From the NCBI GenBank assembly GCA_030694935.1, contig JAUYUA010000045.1, positions 1 to 64,000 of the forward strand: a stretch of 64,000 nt of DNA. Direction: 5' to 3'. Source of the DNA: Lutibacter sp. (GTDB lineage: Bacteria; Bacteroidota; Bacteroidia; Flavobacteriales; Flavobacteriaceae). Below the pieces are notes generated by a model. The model saw only the letters and a list, made by a program, of their open reading frames with translations. It was not told the origin of the DNA and made no database searches. Both the position numbers and the translations under genes were made by a program. Of the stretch, positions 56,634 to 64,000 are shown one piece after another (positions within the stretch are counted from its first letter, which is position 1; every line of letters starts with the position of its first letter).

Positions 56634-57263
56634 TTAATTTATTTTTTTGCAAATCATCAAAAACAATGGATATTTTCTTATCTTTTTATCAAACTCTTTT
56701 TCAATCTCAAAAGGTATTTCATTGAAGGCAACTTTAAATCCGTGATTGGATAAAACAGCACATAGCTTTTCCCTGTCAAATCCATTATGTCCATCAAAAC
56801 CAGGCACATTGGTATGAAAAGAGCCATCTTCTTGCACCAAATCGGCAATGCACAAATAACCGCCAGTTTTAAGCATTGCATTAAATATTGCTAAAATCTT
56901 ATCAATATCGAGGATGTGATGAAGCGTCATCAACGTATAAATCACATCATATTCATTTTCAATTACCGCAAGCCCATCTTCCAACAAATCGGCGAGAACC
57001 GGTTTAAAATTACTGATATTTTCATTGGCAATTTTTTCCTGCAAAACTTTTATCATTCCTTCAGAAGTGTCGGCAAGCGTAATAGTCCCAAAAAAATCCT
57101 TTAATTGATAGCTTAACAATCCTGTTCCGCAACCAAACTCAAAAGCATTCATTGTTTTATTTGGCTGAATAAAATCAATCATTTCTTTTGCAATAATTAT
57201 GGCTCTTTCTGTCTTTTTAGGGTCATTGTCCCATTCTTTGGCCTGTTGGTCGAAATGCTTCAT
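56634..57263 (-). CDS. Class I SAM-dependent methyltransferase
   Basis: A 209-residue protein with the SAM motif FEFGCGTGLLSYQL near residue 42, LADTSEGMI (acidic residue binding the ribose) and YTLMTLHHI. The closest general type is a small-molecule methyltransferase; the substrate cannot be named. It is bounded by the IS110 element downstream. Confidence 0.85.
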   Translation of the reverse strand: MKHFDQQAKEWDNDPKKTERAIIIAKEMIDFIQPNKTMNAFEFGCGTGLLSYQLKDFFGTITLADTSEGMIKVLQEKIANENISNFKPVLADLLEDGLAVIENEYDVIYTLMTLHHILDIDKILAIFNAMLKTGGYLCIADLVQEDGSFHTNVPGFDGHNGFDREKLCAVLSNHGFKVAFNEIPFEIEKEFDKKIRKYPLFLMICKKIN

Positions 57264-57485
57264 AGTTTATTTAATTATCTTAATTTCCCAACAAATATAA
57301 ACGTTTATCATTGGTCTTTTGCCCAATATCATCATAAATTAAGAGTAACATCGATTACATTTTATCAATAAATGAATTAATTTCCTCTCAAATCTGTTCT
57401 TTGAAAAAATTCAAAATCAATCTCATTTTTACTGGCAACTTAAGCGCAAAAATGAGTATTTTGCGGGTCCTTAAAACAACTATAA

Positions 57486-59846
57486 ATGAAAGTATGCATT
57501 GCCGAAAAGCCAAGTGTTGCGCGTGAAATTGCTGCCGTTTTAGGCGCAAACACCAAACACGACGGATATTTTGAGGGGAATGGTTACGCAGTTACATACA
57601 CATTCGGACATTTATGCACCTTGTTTGAACCCAATGATTATAAACCGCACTGGAAAAGCTGGGATTTGAACAACTTACCAATGCTACCCGAAAAGTTTGA
57701 AACCAAGGTGGTGGACAATATCGGCATCAAAAAACAATTCAACATTGTTAAAAGTCTGTTCGATAAAGCCAGTTTAATTATCAATTGCGGTGATGCCGGG
57801 CAAGAAGGAGAATTAATTCAGCGCTGGGTAATTCAGCAAGCAAATTATAAAGGCGAAGTTAAACGTTTGTGGATTTCCTCTTTAACCACCGAAGCCATCA
57901 AAGAAGGATTTGACAATTTAAAACCTTCGGAAAACTACGACAATTTATATTATGCCGGCTTTTCAAGAGCCATCGGCGATTGGCTTTTGGGAATGAACGC
58001 CACCCGATTATACACCTTAAAACACGGCGGAAACAAACAGGTTTTATCCGTAGGACGCGTACAAACGCCCACGTTGGCGATGGTGGTAAACAGGTTTAAG
58101 GAAATTGAAAATTTTGTGCCGCAACCATATTGGGAACTGCAAACGCTTTACCGTGAAACGCTTTTTAACTGCGAAGAAGGACGTTTTCAAAAGAAGGAAG
58201 ACGGTGAATTGCTCGCCAATAAAGTAAAAGAAAGCGATTTTGAAATTGTTTCTGTCACCAAGAAAAAAGGAAAAGAAAATGCGCCAAAACTATTCGATTT
58301 AACCGGATTGCAGGTTTATTGCAACAACAAGTTCGATTTTTCGGCCGATGAAACCCTAAAAATTGTCCAAAAATTATACGAACAAAAAGTGGTCACGTAT
58401 CCAAGGGTTGACACCACATTTTTGCCCGACGATGTATATCCGAAAGTTCCGGGAATTCTAAAAAACCTAACTGCTTACCAAGCCTTGACTTCGCCTTTAT
58501 TGGGAAAAAAAATAAAGAAATCGCCTTTGGTTTTTAACAGCAAAAAGGTAACCGATCACCACGCCATCATTCCAACCGGCGTTCAAAGTAATTTACCATA
58601 CAGCCAGCAACAGGTTTACGACATTATTACCCGACGTTTTATCGCTGTTTTTTATGACGATTGTATTGTTTCAAACACCGCTGTTATTGGTGTTGCTGCT
58701 GAGGTCACTTTTAAAACCACGGGAAAAGAAATTCTGGAAAAGGGCTGGCGTGTTGTTTTCGATACTTCGGCTCCGCTCAGTACGACTGCAGAAAAATTGG
58801 AAACAGATATCCTGCCAAATTTCGTAAAAGGAGAAAAAGGTAAGCACGAGCCTTCTTTTTTAGAAAAAGCGACAAAACCGCCCAACTTATTTTCTGAAGC
58901 CACCTTGCTTCGCGCCATGGAAACTGCCGGAAAACAAATTGATGATGATGAATTGCGAGAATTGATGAAAGAAAACGGCATTGGAAGGCCTTCAACCCGC
59001 GCAAATATTATTGAAACGCTTTTTAAACGACAATACATCATCCGAAATAAAAAGCAAATTTTGCCCACGCAAACGGGCATTCAATTGATTGATATCATCC
59101 AAAGTGAACTGTTAAAATCGGCCGAATTAACCGGACAATGGGAGAAACAATTGAAAGAAATTGAAAAAGGAAATTACAATGCGGGAACTTTCATTAAAAA
59201 TATGAAAAATATGGTAGACCATTTGGTGTACGAAGTTCGTTCCGAAAAAATAACGGCGAATATTTTTCACGCTGAAACTGCCAAACCTGTTCCGAAAAAA
59301 AATACTGTAGTTTCCACCGGCATCTCCTCAGAAAAATGTCCGAAATGCAACAAAGGAAACATTCTAAAAGGAAAAAATGCTTATGGCTGCAGCGAATTTA
59401 AAAATGGCTGCGATTTTAGATTGCCTTTTAGTTTCCGCGACAAAAAAATATCGGAAAATCAATATATCCGCTTGTTGCAAAAAAAATGTACCGTCAATTT
59501 AAAAGGTTTTAAAACCGAAAATGGCGAAACGGAAGGTTTAATTCGTTTTGATGAAAATTTCAATTTGAAATTAGAAGAAAAGATTACTTCGACTCCGCTC
59601 AGTAACCTTGCTTCGGGTTCCCTCAGCAACCCTTCGGCTATGCCAAAAAACCAAAATGCTCCAGATAAAATTGCTTGTCCGAAATGCCACAAAGGAACCA
59701 TTTTAAAAGGAAACACCGCTTACGGTTGCAGCGACTATAAAAATGGCTGTGATTTCCGTTTCAGTTTCGATGACATCAGAAAAAAAGCTGCCGGGCAACC
59801 ACTTTCCGCAACATTGGTTTACGCTATTTTAAATGGAAAATCCTAA
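57486..59846 (+). CDS. topB: DNA topoisomerase III
   Basis: A 786-residue type IA topoisomerase. The Toprim domain is at the N-terminus (CIAEKPSVAREIA, Glu7; CGDAGQEGEL near 101-110, with Gly in place of the second Asp as in many TopB). The catalytic Tyr305 is in VVTYPRVDTTFLP. The C-terminus has two CxxC...GCS..KNGCDFR zinc-finger-like repeats (from about residue 618 and 726). The linker between them, and a second site near residue 428, are encoded by copies of the CTTCGACTCCGCTCAG dispersed repeat. It overlaps rluE by 14 bases. Confidence 0.95.
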   Translation: MKVCIAEKPSVAREIAAVLGANTKHDGYFEGNGYAVTYTFGHLCTLFEPNDYKPHWKSWDLNNLPMLPEKFETKVVDNIGIKKQFNIVKSLFDKASLIINCGDAGQEGELIQRWVIQQANYKGEVKRLWISSLTTEAIKEGFDNLKPSENYDNLYYAGFSRAIGDWLLGMNATRLYTLKHGGNKQVLSVGRVQTPTLAMVVNRFKEIENFVPQPYWELQTLYRETLFNCEEGRFQKKEDGELLANKVKESDFEIVSVTKKKGKENAPKLFDLTGLQVYCNNKFDFSADETLKIVQKLYEQKVVTYPRVDTTFLPDDVYPKVPGILKNLTAYQALTSPLLGKKIKKSPLVFNSKKVTDHHAIIPTGVQSNLPYSQQQVYDIITRRFIAVFYDDCIVSNTAVIGVAAEVTFKTTGKEILEKGWRVVFDTSAPLSTTAEKLETDILPNFVKGEKGKHEPSFLEKATKPPNLFSEATLLRAMETAGKQIDDDELRELMKENGIGRPSTRANIIETLFKRQYIIRNKKQILPTQTGIQLIDIIQSELLKSAELTGQWEKQLKEIEKGNYNAGTFIKNMKNMVDHLVYEVRSEKITANIFHAETAKPVPKKNTVVSTGISSEKCPKCNKGNILKGKNAYGCSEFKNGCDFRLPFSFRDKKISENQYIRLLQKKCTVNLKGFKTENGETEGLIRFDENFNLKLEEKITSTPLSNLASGSLSNPSAMPKNQNAPDKIACPKCHKGTILKGNTAYGCSDYKNGCDFRFSFDDIRKKAAGQPLSATLVYAILNGKS
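59587..59641 (+). repeat. REP-like repeat embedded in topB
   Basis: CTTCGACTCCGCTCAGTAAC followed by GGGTTCCCTCAGCAACCC is the same family as the intergenic copies near 180-228, 24824-24844 and 63514-63534. It is in frame and encodes a Ser/Asn-rich linker (TPLSNLASGSLSNPSAM) between the two zinc repeats. Confidence 0.75.
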
Positions 59847-60459
59847 CGAAAATCAACCGCATCGGCATTTTATCATTTACAAGCCTTATGGCTATTTGAG
59901 CCAGTTTGCGAACAATGACATCAGCAAACACAAGAAAAAATTATTGGGTGAATTTTACCAGTTTCCCGAAAAAATCATGGCCATCGGCCGATTGGATGAA
60001 AAATCGGAAGGACTTTTATTGCTCACCACCGATGGAAATATGAGTGAATTGGTGAGAAGCAGTAACGTTGAAAAAGAATATTTTGCCGAAGTTGACGGTG
60101 ACATTACTTCTGAAGCCATGGAATCACTAAAAAACGGCGTGGAAATTGGTTTTGGCGGGATAAAATATACCACAAAACCTTGCAACGTTTATAAATTAAA
60201 CGAAATTCCAAATCTGCCCGAAAGAGGAAAAAAATTAAGGGATAATCGGCACGGTCCAACAAATTGGGTTTCCATCACTTTAACAGAAGGAAAATTCAGG
60301 CAAGTTCGAAAAATGACTGCCGCTGTGGGATTTCCAACTTTGCGATTGATTCGTGTTCGCGTTGGGACAATTCATATAAACGACATGAAAGCTGGGGAAG
60401 TGAAAGAAATTTCGCATCTCGACTGCGCTCGATGTGACGAAATTGGATTTTCATTTTAA
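59833..60459 (+). CDS. rluE: 23S rRNA pseudouridine synthase, RluE-like
   Basis: The 208-residue protein has the RluE-type start (HFIIYKPYGYLSQF), the catalytic aspartate in IGRLDEKSEGLLLLTTDG, and LTEGKFRQVRKMTAAVGFPTLRLIRVRVG near the C-terminus. It overlaps topB by 14 bases. The final 14 codons (HLDCARCDEIGFSF) are encoded by the first copy of a 45-bp tandem repeat that continues after the stop codon. Confidence 0.9.
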   Translation: MENPNENQPHRHFIIYKPYGYLSQFANNDISKHKKKLLGEFYQFPEKIMAIGRLDEKSEGLLLLTTDGNMSELVRSSNVEKEYFAEVDGDITSEAMESLKNGVEIGFGGIKYTTKPCNVYKLNEIPNLPERGKKLRDNRHGPTNWVSITLTEGKFRQVRKMTAAVGFPTLRLIRVRVGTIHINDMKAGEVKEISHLDCARCDEIGFSF

Positions 60460-60548
60460 CATCACAACTGCACTCGATGTGACGAGATTTGATTATTAAT
60501 TTTGCATCTCGACTGCGCTCGATGTGACGAGATTTGATTTTTAATTTT
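60414..60548 (+). repeat. 45-bp tandem repeat, three copies, overlapping the rluE end
   Basis: Copies start at 60414, 60459 and 60504, exactly 45 bp apart. Each reads GCATCTCGACTGCGCTCGAT (variant in copy 2: CATCACAACTGCACTCG) then GTGACGA. Copy 1 is coding and ends with the rluE TAA; copies 2 and 3 are noncoding. Confidence 0.9.
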
Positions 60549-60653
60549 GAATGTACGGACGGGTCGCGACCTGTCCCTACTATCGCAATTCTAATTTTCA
60601 ACTTAAATAAAAATTTATTACCTTGTTATTCTCAAACGAAAACTAAAATCACG

Positions 60654-61112
60654 ATGATTACACTTCAAATAAACGGAGAAAAACACAAAATTGATGTTGC
60701 TCCCGAAATGCCTTTGCTTTGGGCAATTAGAGATATTGTTGGACTTACGGGCACTAAATATGGCTGTGGAATTGGCGTATGCGGCTCGTGTAAAGTGTTG
60801 TTGGACAATTCACCGGTGCAATCGTGTATGATTCCCGTTTCAGCCGCTGAAGGCAAAAATGTAATCACTATTGAAGGTGTTTCAAAAAACTTACAGCTGC
60901 TGCAAGAATCTTGGACGGCATTAAACGTTCCGCAATGCGGATTTTGTCAGCCTGGACAATTGATTGCAGCGACTGCTTTGCTAGATAAAATTAGCGAGCC
61001 AACCGATGAAGAAATTAATGAAGCTATGATTGGAAATATTTGTCGATGTGGCACTTACCAACGCATCAAAAATGCCATTCACCGAACTGTTGAACTTAAA
61101 AAACAAGGCTAG
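60654..61112 (+). CDS. (2Fe-2S)-binding subunit of a molybdenum hydroxylase, IorA-like
   Basis: From the ATG at 60654 it has 152 residues. The plant-type ferredoxin cluster is bound by CGIGVCGSCKVLLD (plus a later Cys), and the second 2Fe-2S cluster by CGFCQPGQLIAA and CRCGTYQRI. It is the electron-transfer subunit of an aldehyde/isoquinoline-type oxidoreductase; the catalytic subunit follows after 2 bases. The frame upstream of 60654 is made of repeats and is not coding. Confidence 0.92.
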   Translation: MITLQINGEKHKIDVAPEMPLLWAIRDIVGLTGTKYGCGIGVCGSCKVLLDNSPVQSCMIPVSAAEGKNVITIEGVSKNLQLLQESWTALNVPQCGFCQPGQLIAATALLDKISEPTDEEINEAMIGNICRCGTYQRIKNAIHRTVELKKQG

Positions 61113-61114
61113 TT

Positions 61115-63304
61115 ATGAATCCAATCAAAAATATAAGTCGCAGAACTTTTGTAAAAAGTGTTGGTTTGGCATCTGGCGGATTGATTTTAGCCTGCAATAC
61201 TTCTGTTTTTTCAGATAAAGAAAAAGACGAAAATAAAGATTTAACCAATTTCAACCCAAATTTATTTGTTCAGTTAAATTCCGACGGAAGCTTAATTTTA
61301 ATCGCTTCCCGCTCAGAAATGGGAAATGGCGTAAGAACTTCTTTAACCTCAGTTATTGCTGATGAAATGGATGCCGATTGGACTAAAGTCATTGTACAAC
61401 AAGCCGTTGGCGATGCAAAATATGGCGACCAAAATACCGATGGCTCAAGAAGTGTCCGATATTTATACGAACCTATGCGAAAAATGGGCGCGATGGCAAG
61501 AGCCATGTTAATTTCGGCAGCTGCGCAAACCTGGAAAGTTCCTGTGACTGAATGTACCGCCGAAAACCATTTTGTATTGCATTCAAGCGGCAAAAAAATA
61601 GCCTATGGCGATTTGGTTGAAATTGCAAAAAATTTGGAAGTTCCAACCGAAATAACCTATAAAAACCCGAAAGATTTCAAGTATATCGGCAAAAAATTAA
61701 GAGGGGTTGACACAGAAGAATACTCCAACGGCAGTGCCATTTTTGGATTGGACAAACGGTTGCCAAATATGAAATTCGCGGCCATGCAACGCTGTCCGGT
61801 AACTTTCGGCACCGTAAAATCTTTTGATAAAACTGCCGCATTAAAGGTAGCGGGCGTTATTGATGTGATTGAAATCCTGAGAATTGCAAAACCTTTTGGC
61901 ACATTGGGCGGAATCGCCGTAATTGCCTCAAATACCTGGGCGGCTTTTAAAGGAAAAGATGCCTTAAAAATTGAATGGGATTTAGGTGATAACGCAAGTT
62001 ATGATTCGGAAAAATACATGAAGCAAATCACTGAAAATGTTCACAAACAAGGAAAAGTTGGCAAAGATGTGGGCAATGTAAATAAAGCATTCAAAAATGC
62101 GCATAAAATTGTGGAAAGCACCTATCAATTGCCTCATTTGGCCCACGCGCCTATGGAAGTTCCAAATGCCGTAGCTTGGGTTCAGGGTGATTCCTGCGAA
62201 GTTTGGGCACCAACCCAAGATCCGCAATCTGCCAGAAAAGAAGTTGCTGATTATTTAGAAACTCCCGAAGATAAGGTGACCATCAATGTGACATTTTTGG
62301 GCGGCGGATTCGGACGGAAATCGAAACCCGATTATGTGGTTGAAGCCGTTGCAATTTCAAAAGCAATCAATGCACCGGTTCAAATTGTTTGGACCAGAGA
62401 AGATGATATCAAACACGGTTATTACCACACGGTAAGTTCGCAATATTTAAAAGCGTCGCTTGATAAGCAAGGCAATGTCACAGGTTGGCTGAATCGCTTT
62501 GCGCTTCCTTCAATTGCTTCAACATTTTCACCGGGAGTGGATTATCCGGCCGGTTTTGAAATTTCAAGTGCCGCGAATGTGCCGTTTGACATCAAAAATA
62601 TGAAAGTTGAAGTTGGGCAATCGCCTGCTTATGTGAGAATCGGCTGGTTGCGTTCGGTAATCAACATTCCTCACGGATTTTCACAAAATGTTTTTGCCGA
62701 TGAACTGGCTGTTGCCGCAGGGAAAGATCCGCTGGAATTTAGACTGAATTTAATTGGCAAAGATCGCATCGAAGAAACCGAAGATCCTATAAAATACAAT
62801 ACGGCACGATTGAAAAATGTGCTAAAATTGGCCACGAAAAATGCGAATTGGGGAAAACCGCTTCCTGAAGGTCACGCCTATGGTTTGTCCGTTCATTACA
62901 GTTTTTATTCTTATGTGGCTTCTGTGGTTGAAATTTCCATGGCTTTTAATAAAGTGAAAGTTCACAATGTTTATACGGTGATTGATTGCGGACAAACAGT
63001 GAACAAAGACACGATAAAAGCACAAATGGAAGGCGCTGCCATTTTTGGAATGTCGTTGGCATTTTACGGGAAAATTACCGCTAAAAATGGCGCTATTGAG
63101 CAAAGCAATTACAGTGATTATAAAATGATACGGATGAATGAAATTCCGAAAGTTCACGTGGAAATTGTTGAAAGCACCGAAATTCCGACCGGTGTTGGTG
63201 AACCAGGCGTTCCTGTTATTGCACCTGCAATTGTAAATGCCATTTTTAAATTAACCGGAAAAAGGTATTACAATTTGCCATTATCGGATTATGGGTTGGT
63301 TTAG
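61115..63304 (+). CDS. Molybdopterin-binding subunit of aldehyde/isoquinoline oxidoreductase, IorB-like
   Basis: The 729-residue protein starts with a twin-arginine signal SRRTFVKSVGLASGGLILAC, so it is exported folded and the Cys suggests a lipid anchor. Molybdenum-cofactor regions include GGGFGRKSKPDYVVEAVAIS and the C-terminal GVGEPGVPVIAPAIVNA, where the Glu is the general base of the family. Substrate unknown. It works with the 2Fe-2S subunit; an XdhC-like maturation gene follows. Confidence 0.9.
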   Translation: MNPIKNISRRTFVKSVGLASGGLILACNTSVFSDKEKDENKDLTNFNPNLFVQLNSDGSLILIASRSEMGNGVRTSLTSVIADEMDADWTKVIVQQAVGDAKYGDQNTDGSRSVRYLYEPMRKMGAMARAMLISAAAQTWKVPVTECTAENHFVLHSSGKKIAYGDLVEIAKNLEVPTEITYKNPKDFKYIGKKLRGVDTEEYSNGSAIFGLDKRLPNMKFAAMQRCPVTFGTVKSFDKTAALKVAGVIDVIEILRIAKPFGTLGGIAVIASNTWAAFKGKDALKIEWDLGDNASYDSEKYMKQITENVHKQGKVGKDVGNVNKAFKNAHKIVESTYQLPHLAHAPMEVPNAVAWVQGDSCEVWAPTQDPQSARKEVADYLETPEDKVTINVTFLGGGFGRKSKPDYVVEAVAISKAINAPVQIVWTREDDIKHGYYHTVSSQYLKASLDKQGNVTGWLNRFALPSIASTFSPGVDYPAGFEISSAANVPFDIKNMKVEVGQSPAYVRIGWLRSVINIPHGFSQNVFADELAVAAGKDPLEFRLNLIGKDRIEETEDPIKYNTARLKNVLKLATKNANWGKPLPEGHAYGLSVHYSFYSYVASVVEISMAFNKVKVHNVYTVIDCGQTVNKDTIKAQMEGAAIFGMSLAFYGKITAKNGAIEQSNYSDYKMIRMNEIPKVHVEIVESTEIPTGVGEPGVPVIAPAIVNAIFKLTGKRYYNLPLSDYGLV

Positions 63305-63578
63305 CTAGCCCCCTAACCCCCGAAGGGGGAATTAATGCTGAAAAGCTAAATGATTCAATAAATAAAAAGTTTAAGTTGATGCATATAGGAAAACAATTTC
63401 TATTGAATCAATTGTAAATTAAAAATATTTAAATCAAAGTTTATGAAACTATTTTCTCCCTTTAGGGCGGGGTAAAAAATAGTTTATACACAATTACACG
63501 CTTAAACAAATTTTACCCTGAGCGGAGTCGAAGGGAAACAACTCAACGATTAAACGTTTAAACAGTTAAACAAATTTA
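63305..63578. other. Intergenic region with dispersed repeats before the XdhC gene
   Basis: It holds a CCCCCTAACCCCC...GGGGGA copy (63307-63334), a CCCTGAGCGGAGTCGAAGGG copy (63514-63534) and AAACGATTAAAC-type simple repeats (63538-63575). No gene is seen. Confidence 0.6.
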
Positions 63579-64000
63579 ATGAACAATTGGCTCGAATTAT
63601 TGCAAGAGTTTAAAATAAAAAAGCAACCTGTTGCTTTGGTTACGGTAACAAAAATTTTAGGATCGGCACCTTGTAAAGTGGCTTCAAAAATGATTGTCAC
63701 CAAACAAAAAGAAATCTTTGGCACCATTGGCGGCGGCAAATTGGAATTTCAGGTGATTGATGAAGCCGTTTCTGCCATCAAAGAAAATAAAATAATAGCA
63801 CTGTCTTATACTTTAGGTCCGGAATTTGAGCAATGTTGCGGCGGTAAAGTAGAATTAATTATTGAACCTATGAATCAATCTCCCGAATTGTATCTTTTTG
63901 GCGCCGGACATATTGGTGTTGAATTGTGCAACGTTTTAAAAAATACACCTTTCAATATTACTTTGTTAGATATCCGCGAAAACTGGAAAAACACTATTGA
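63579..64000 (+). CDS. XdhC-like molybdenum cofactor maturation protein (cut by window end)
   Basis: The first 140 residues are visible and the frame is open to the window end. XdhC proteins sulfurate and insert the molybdenum cofactor into xanthine-dehydrogenase-type enzymes. The XdhC N-terminal region shows LVTVTKILGSAPCKVASKM and TIGGGKLEFQVIDEA, then the conserved EQCCGGKVELIIEP, and a Rossmann start YLFGAGHIGVELCNVL. It probably serves the hydroxylase pair directly upstream. Confidence 0.9.
   Translation, partial: MNNWLELLQEFKIKKQPVALVTVTKILGSAPCKVASKMIVTKQKEIFGTIGGGKLEFQVIDEAVSAIKENKIIALSYTLGPEFEQCCGGKVELIIEPMNQSPELYLFGAGHIGVELCNVLKNTPFNITLLDIRENWKNTI

Noticed and set aside
60296-60601. 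Open frame on the minus strand with repeated RHIERSRDAK-like residues
   Set aside because: It is only the reverse translation of the 45-bp tandem repeat plus antisense rluE; the amino-acid repeats are a by-product.
1-64000. tRNA, rRNA and tmRNA genes
   Set aside because: I looked for T-loop-like GGTTCRA words with paired arms and found none that fold into a tRNA.

Overview
The window is a chromosomal segment of a Bacteroidota bacterium, most likely of the family Flavobacteriaceae. The reasons are low GC, promoters of the Bacteroidetes type (TTG, about 20 bases, TAnnTTTG), almost no Shine-Dalgarno sequences, a type IX secretion (T9SS) C-terminal signal, a TonB receptor with a carboxypeptidase-like N-terminus, DUF4270 and DUF3109 proteins, and a eukaryote-like NrdB. 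No rRNA, tRNA or CRISPR array was seen.

Layout. 0.5-8.5 kb: panC-panD-flippase on the minus strand; a glycogen-synthase-like protein, DUF4270 lipoprotein and glmS on the plus strand; an FAD oxidoreductase and MarC. 8.5-13 kb: DUF3109, then nrdB-nrdA. 13.2-21 kb: a phosphate block with a PiT transporter carrying a PhoU-like tail, the pstSCAB-phoU operon and a phosphate-type porin. pstS and the porin share an 11-bp-period direct repeat at a fixed distance from a -7-like element, which I read as a Pho box. An intact IS1595-type element with an 8-bp target duplication sits beside the porin copy. 22.9-27.7 kb: aspS, rsmI, an aldo/keto reductase and a lipoprotein. 27.9-32.6 kb is accessory: a DinB/YfiT-like gene, an AbiE toxin-antitoxin pair directly against a 5'-damaged rlmF, a short SSB, and a stand-alone NUMOD4/HNH-like protein. 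33-39.7 kb: a TonB receptor, recO, a promoter-microORF-terminator unit, a LytS/LytTR two-component pair and hemolysin III. 40-45 kb: a 1652-residue T9SS surface protein. 45-52.3 kb: plsC, trpS and a five-gene ammonifying nitrite-reduction operon (outer-membrane protein, nrfH, nrfA, resB-like, ccsA-like) with an FNR-like palindrome upstream. 52.5-64 kb: an aldo/keto reductase, pgk, an IS110-family transposase, a methyltransferase, topB-rluE, and a molybdenum hydroxylase pair followed by an XdhC-type gene cut by the window end.

The most unusual features are small-scale: the shared Pho-box-like promoters; a tiny transcription unit encoding a 14-residue peptide; dispersed repeats that have entered coding sequences (topB, rluE, the T9SS protein); a triplicated 86-bp unit with a 20-bp perfect palindrome before a TTG-started rsmI; promoters placed so close to the ATG that the mRNAs should be leaderless; and an AbiE module replacing the native start of rlmF. 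All functional calls are from reading the sequence; no database search was possible.
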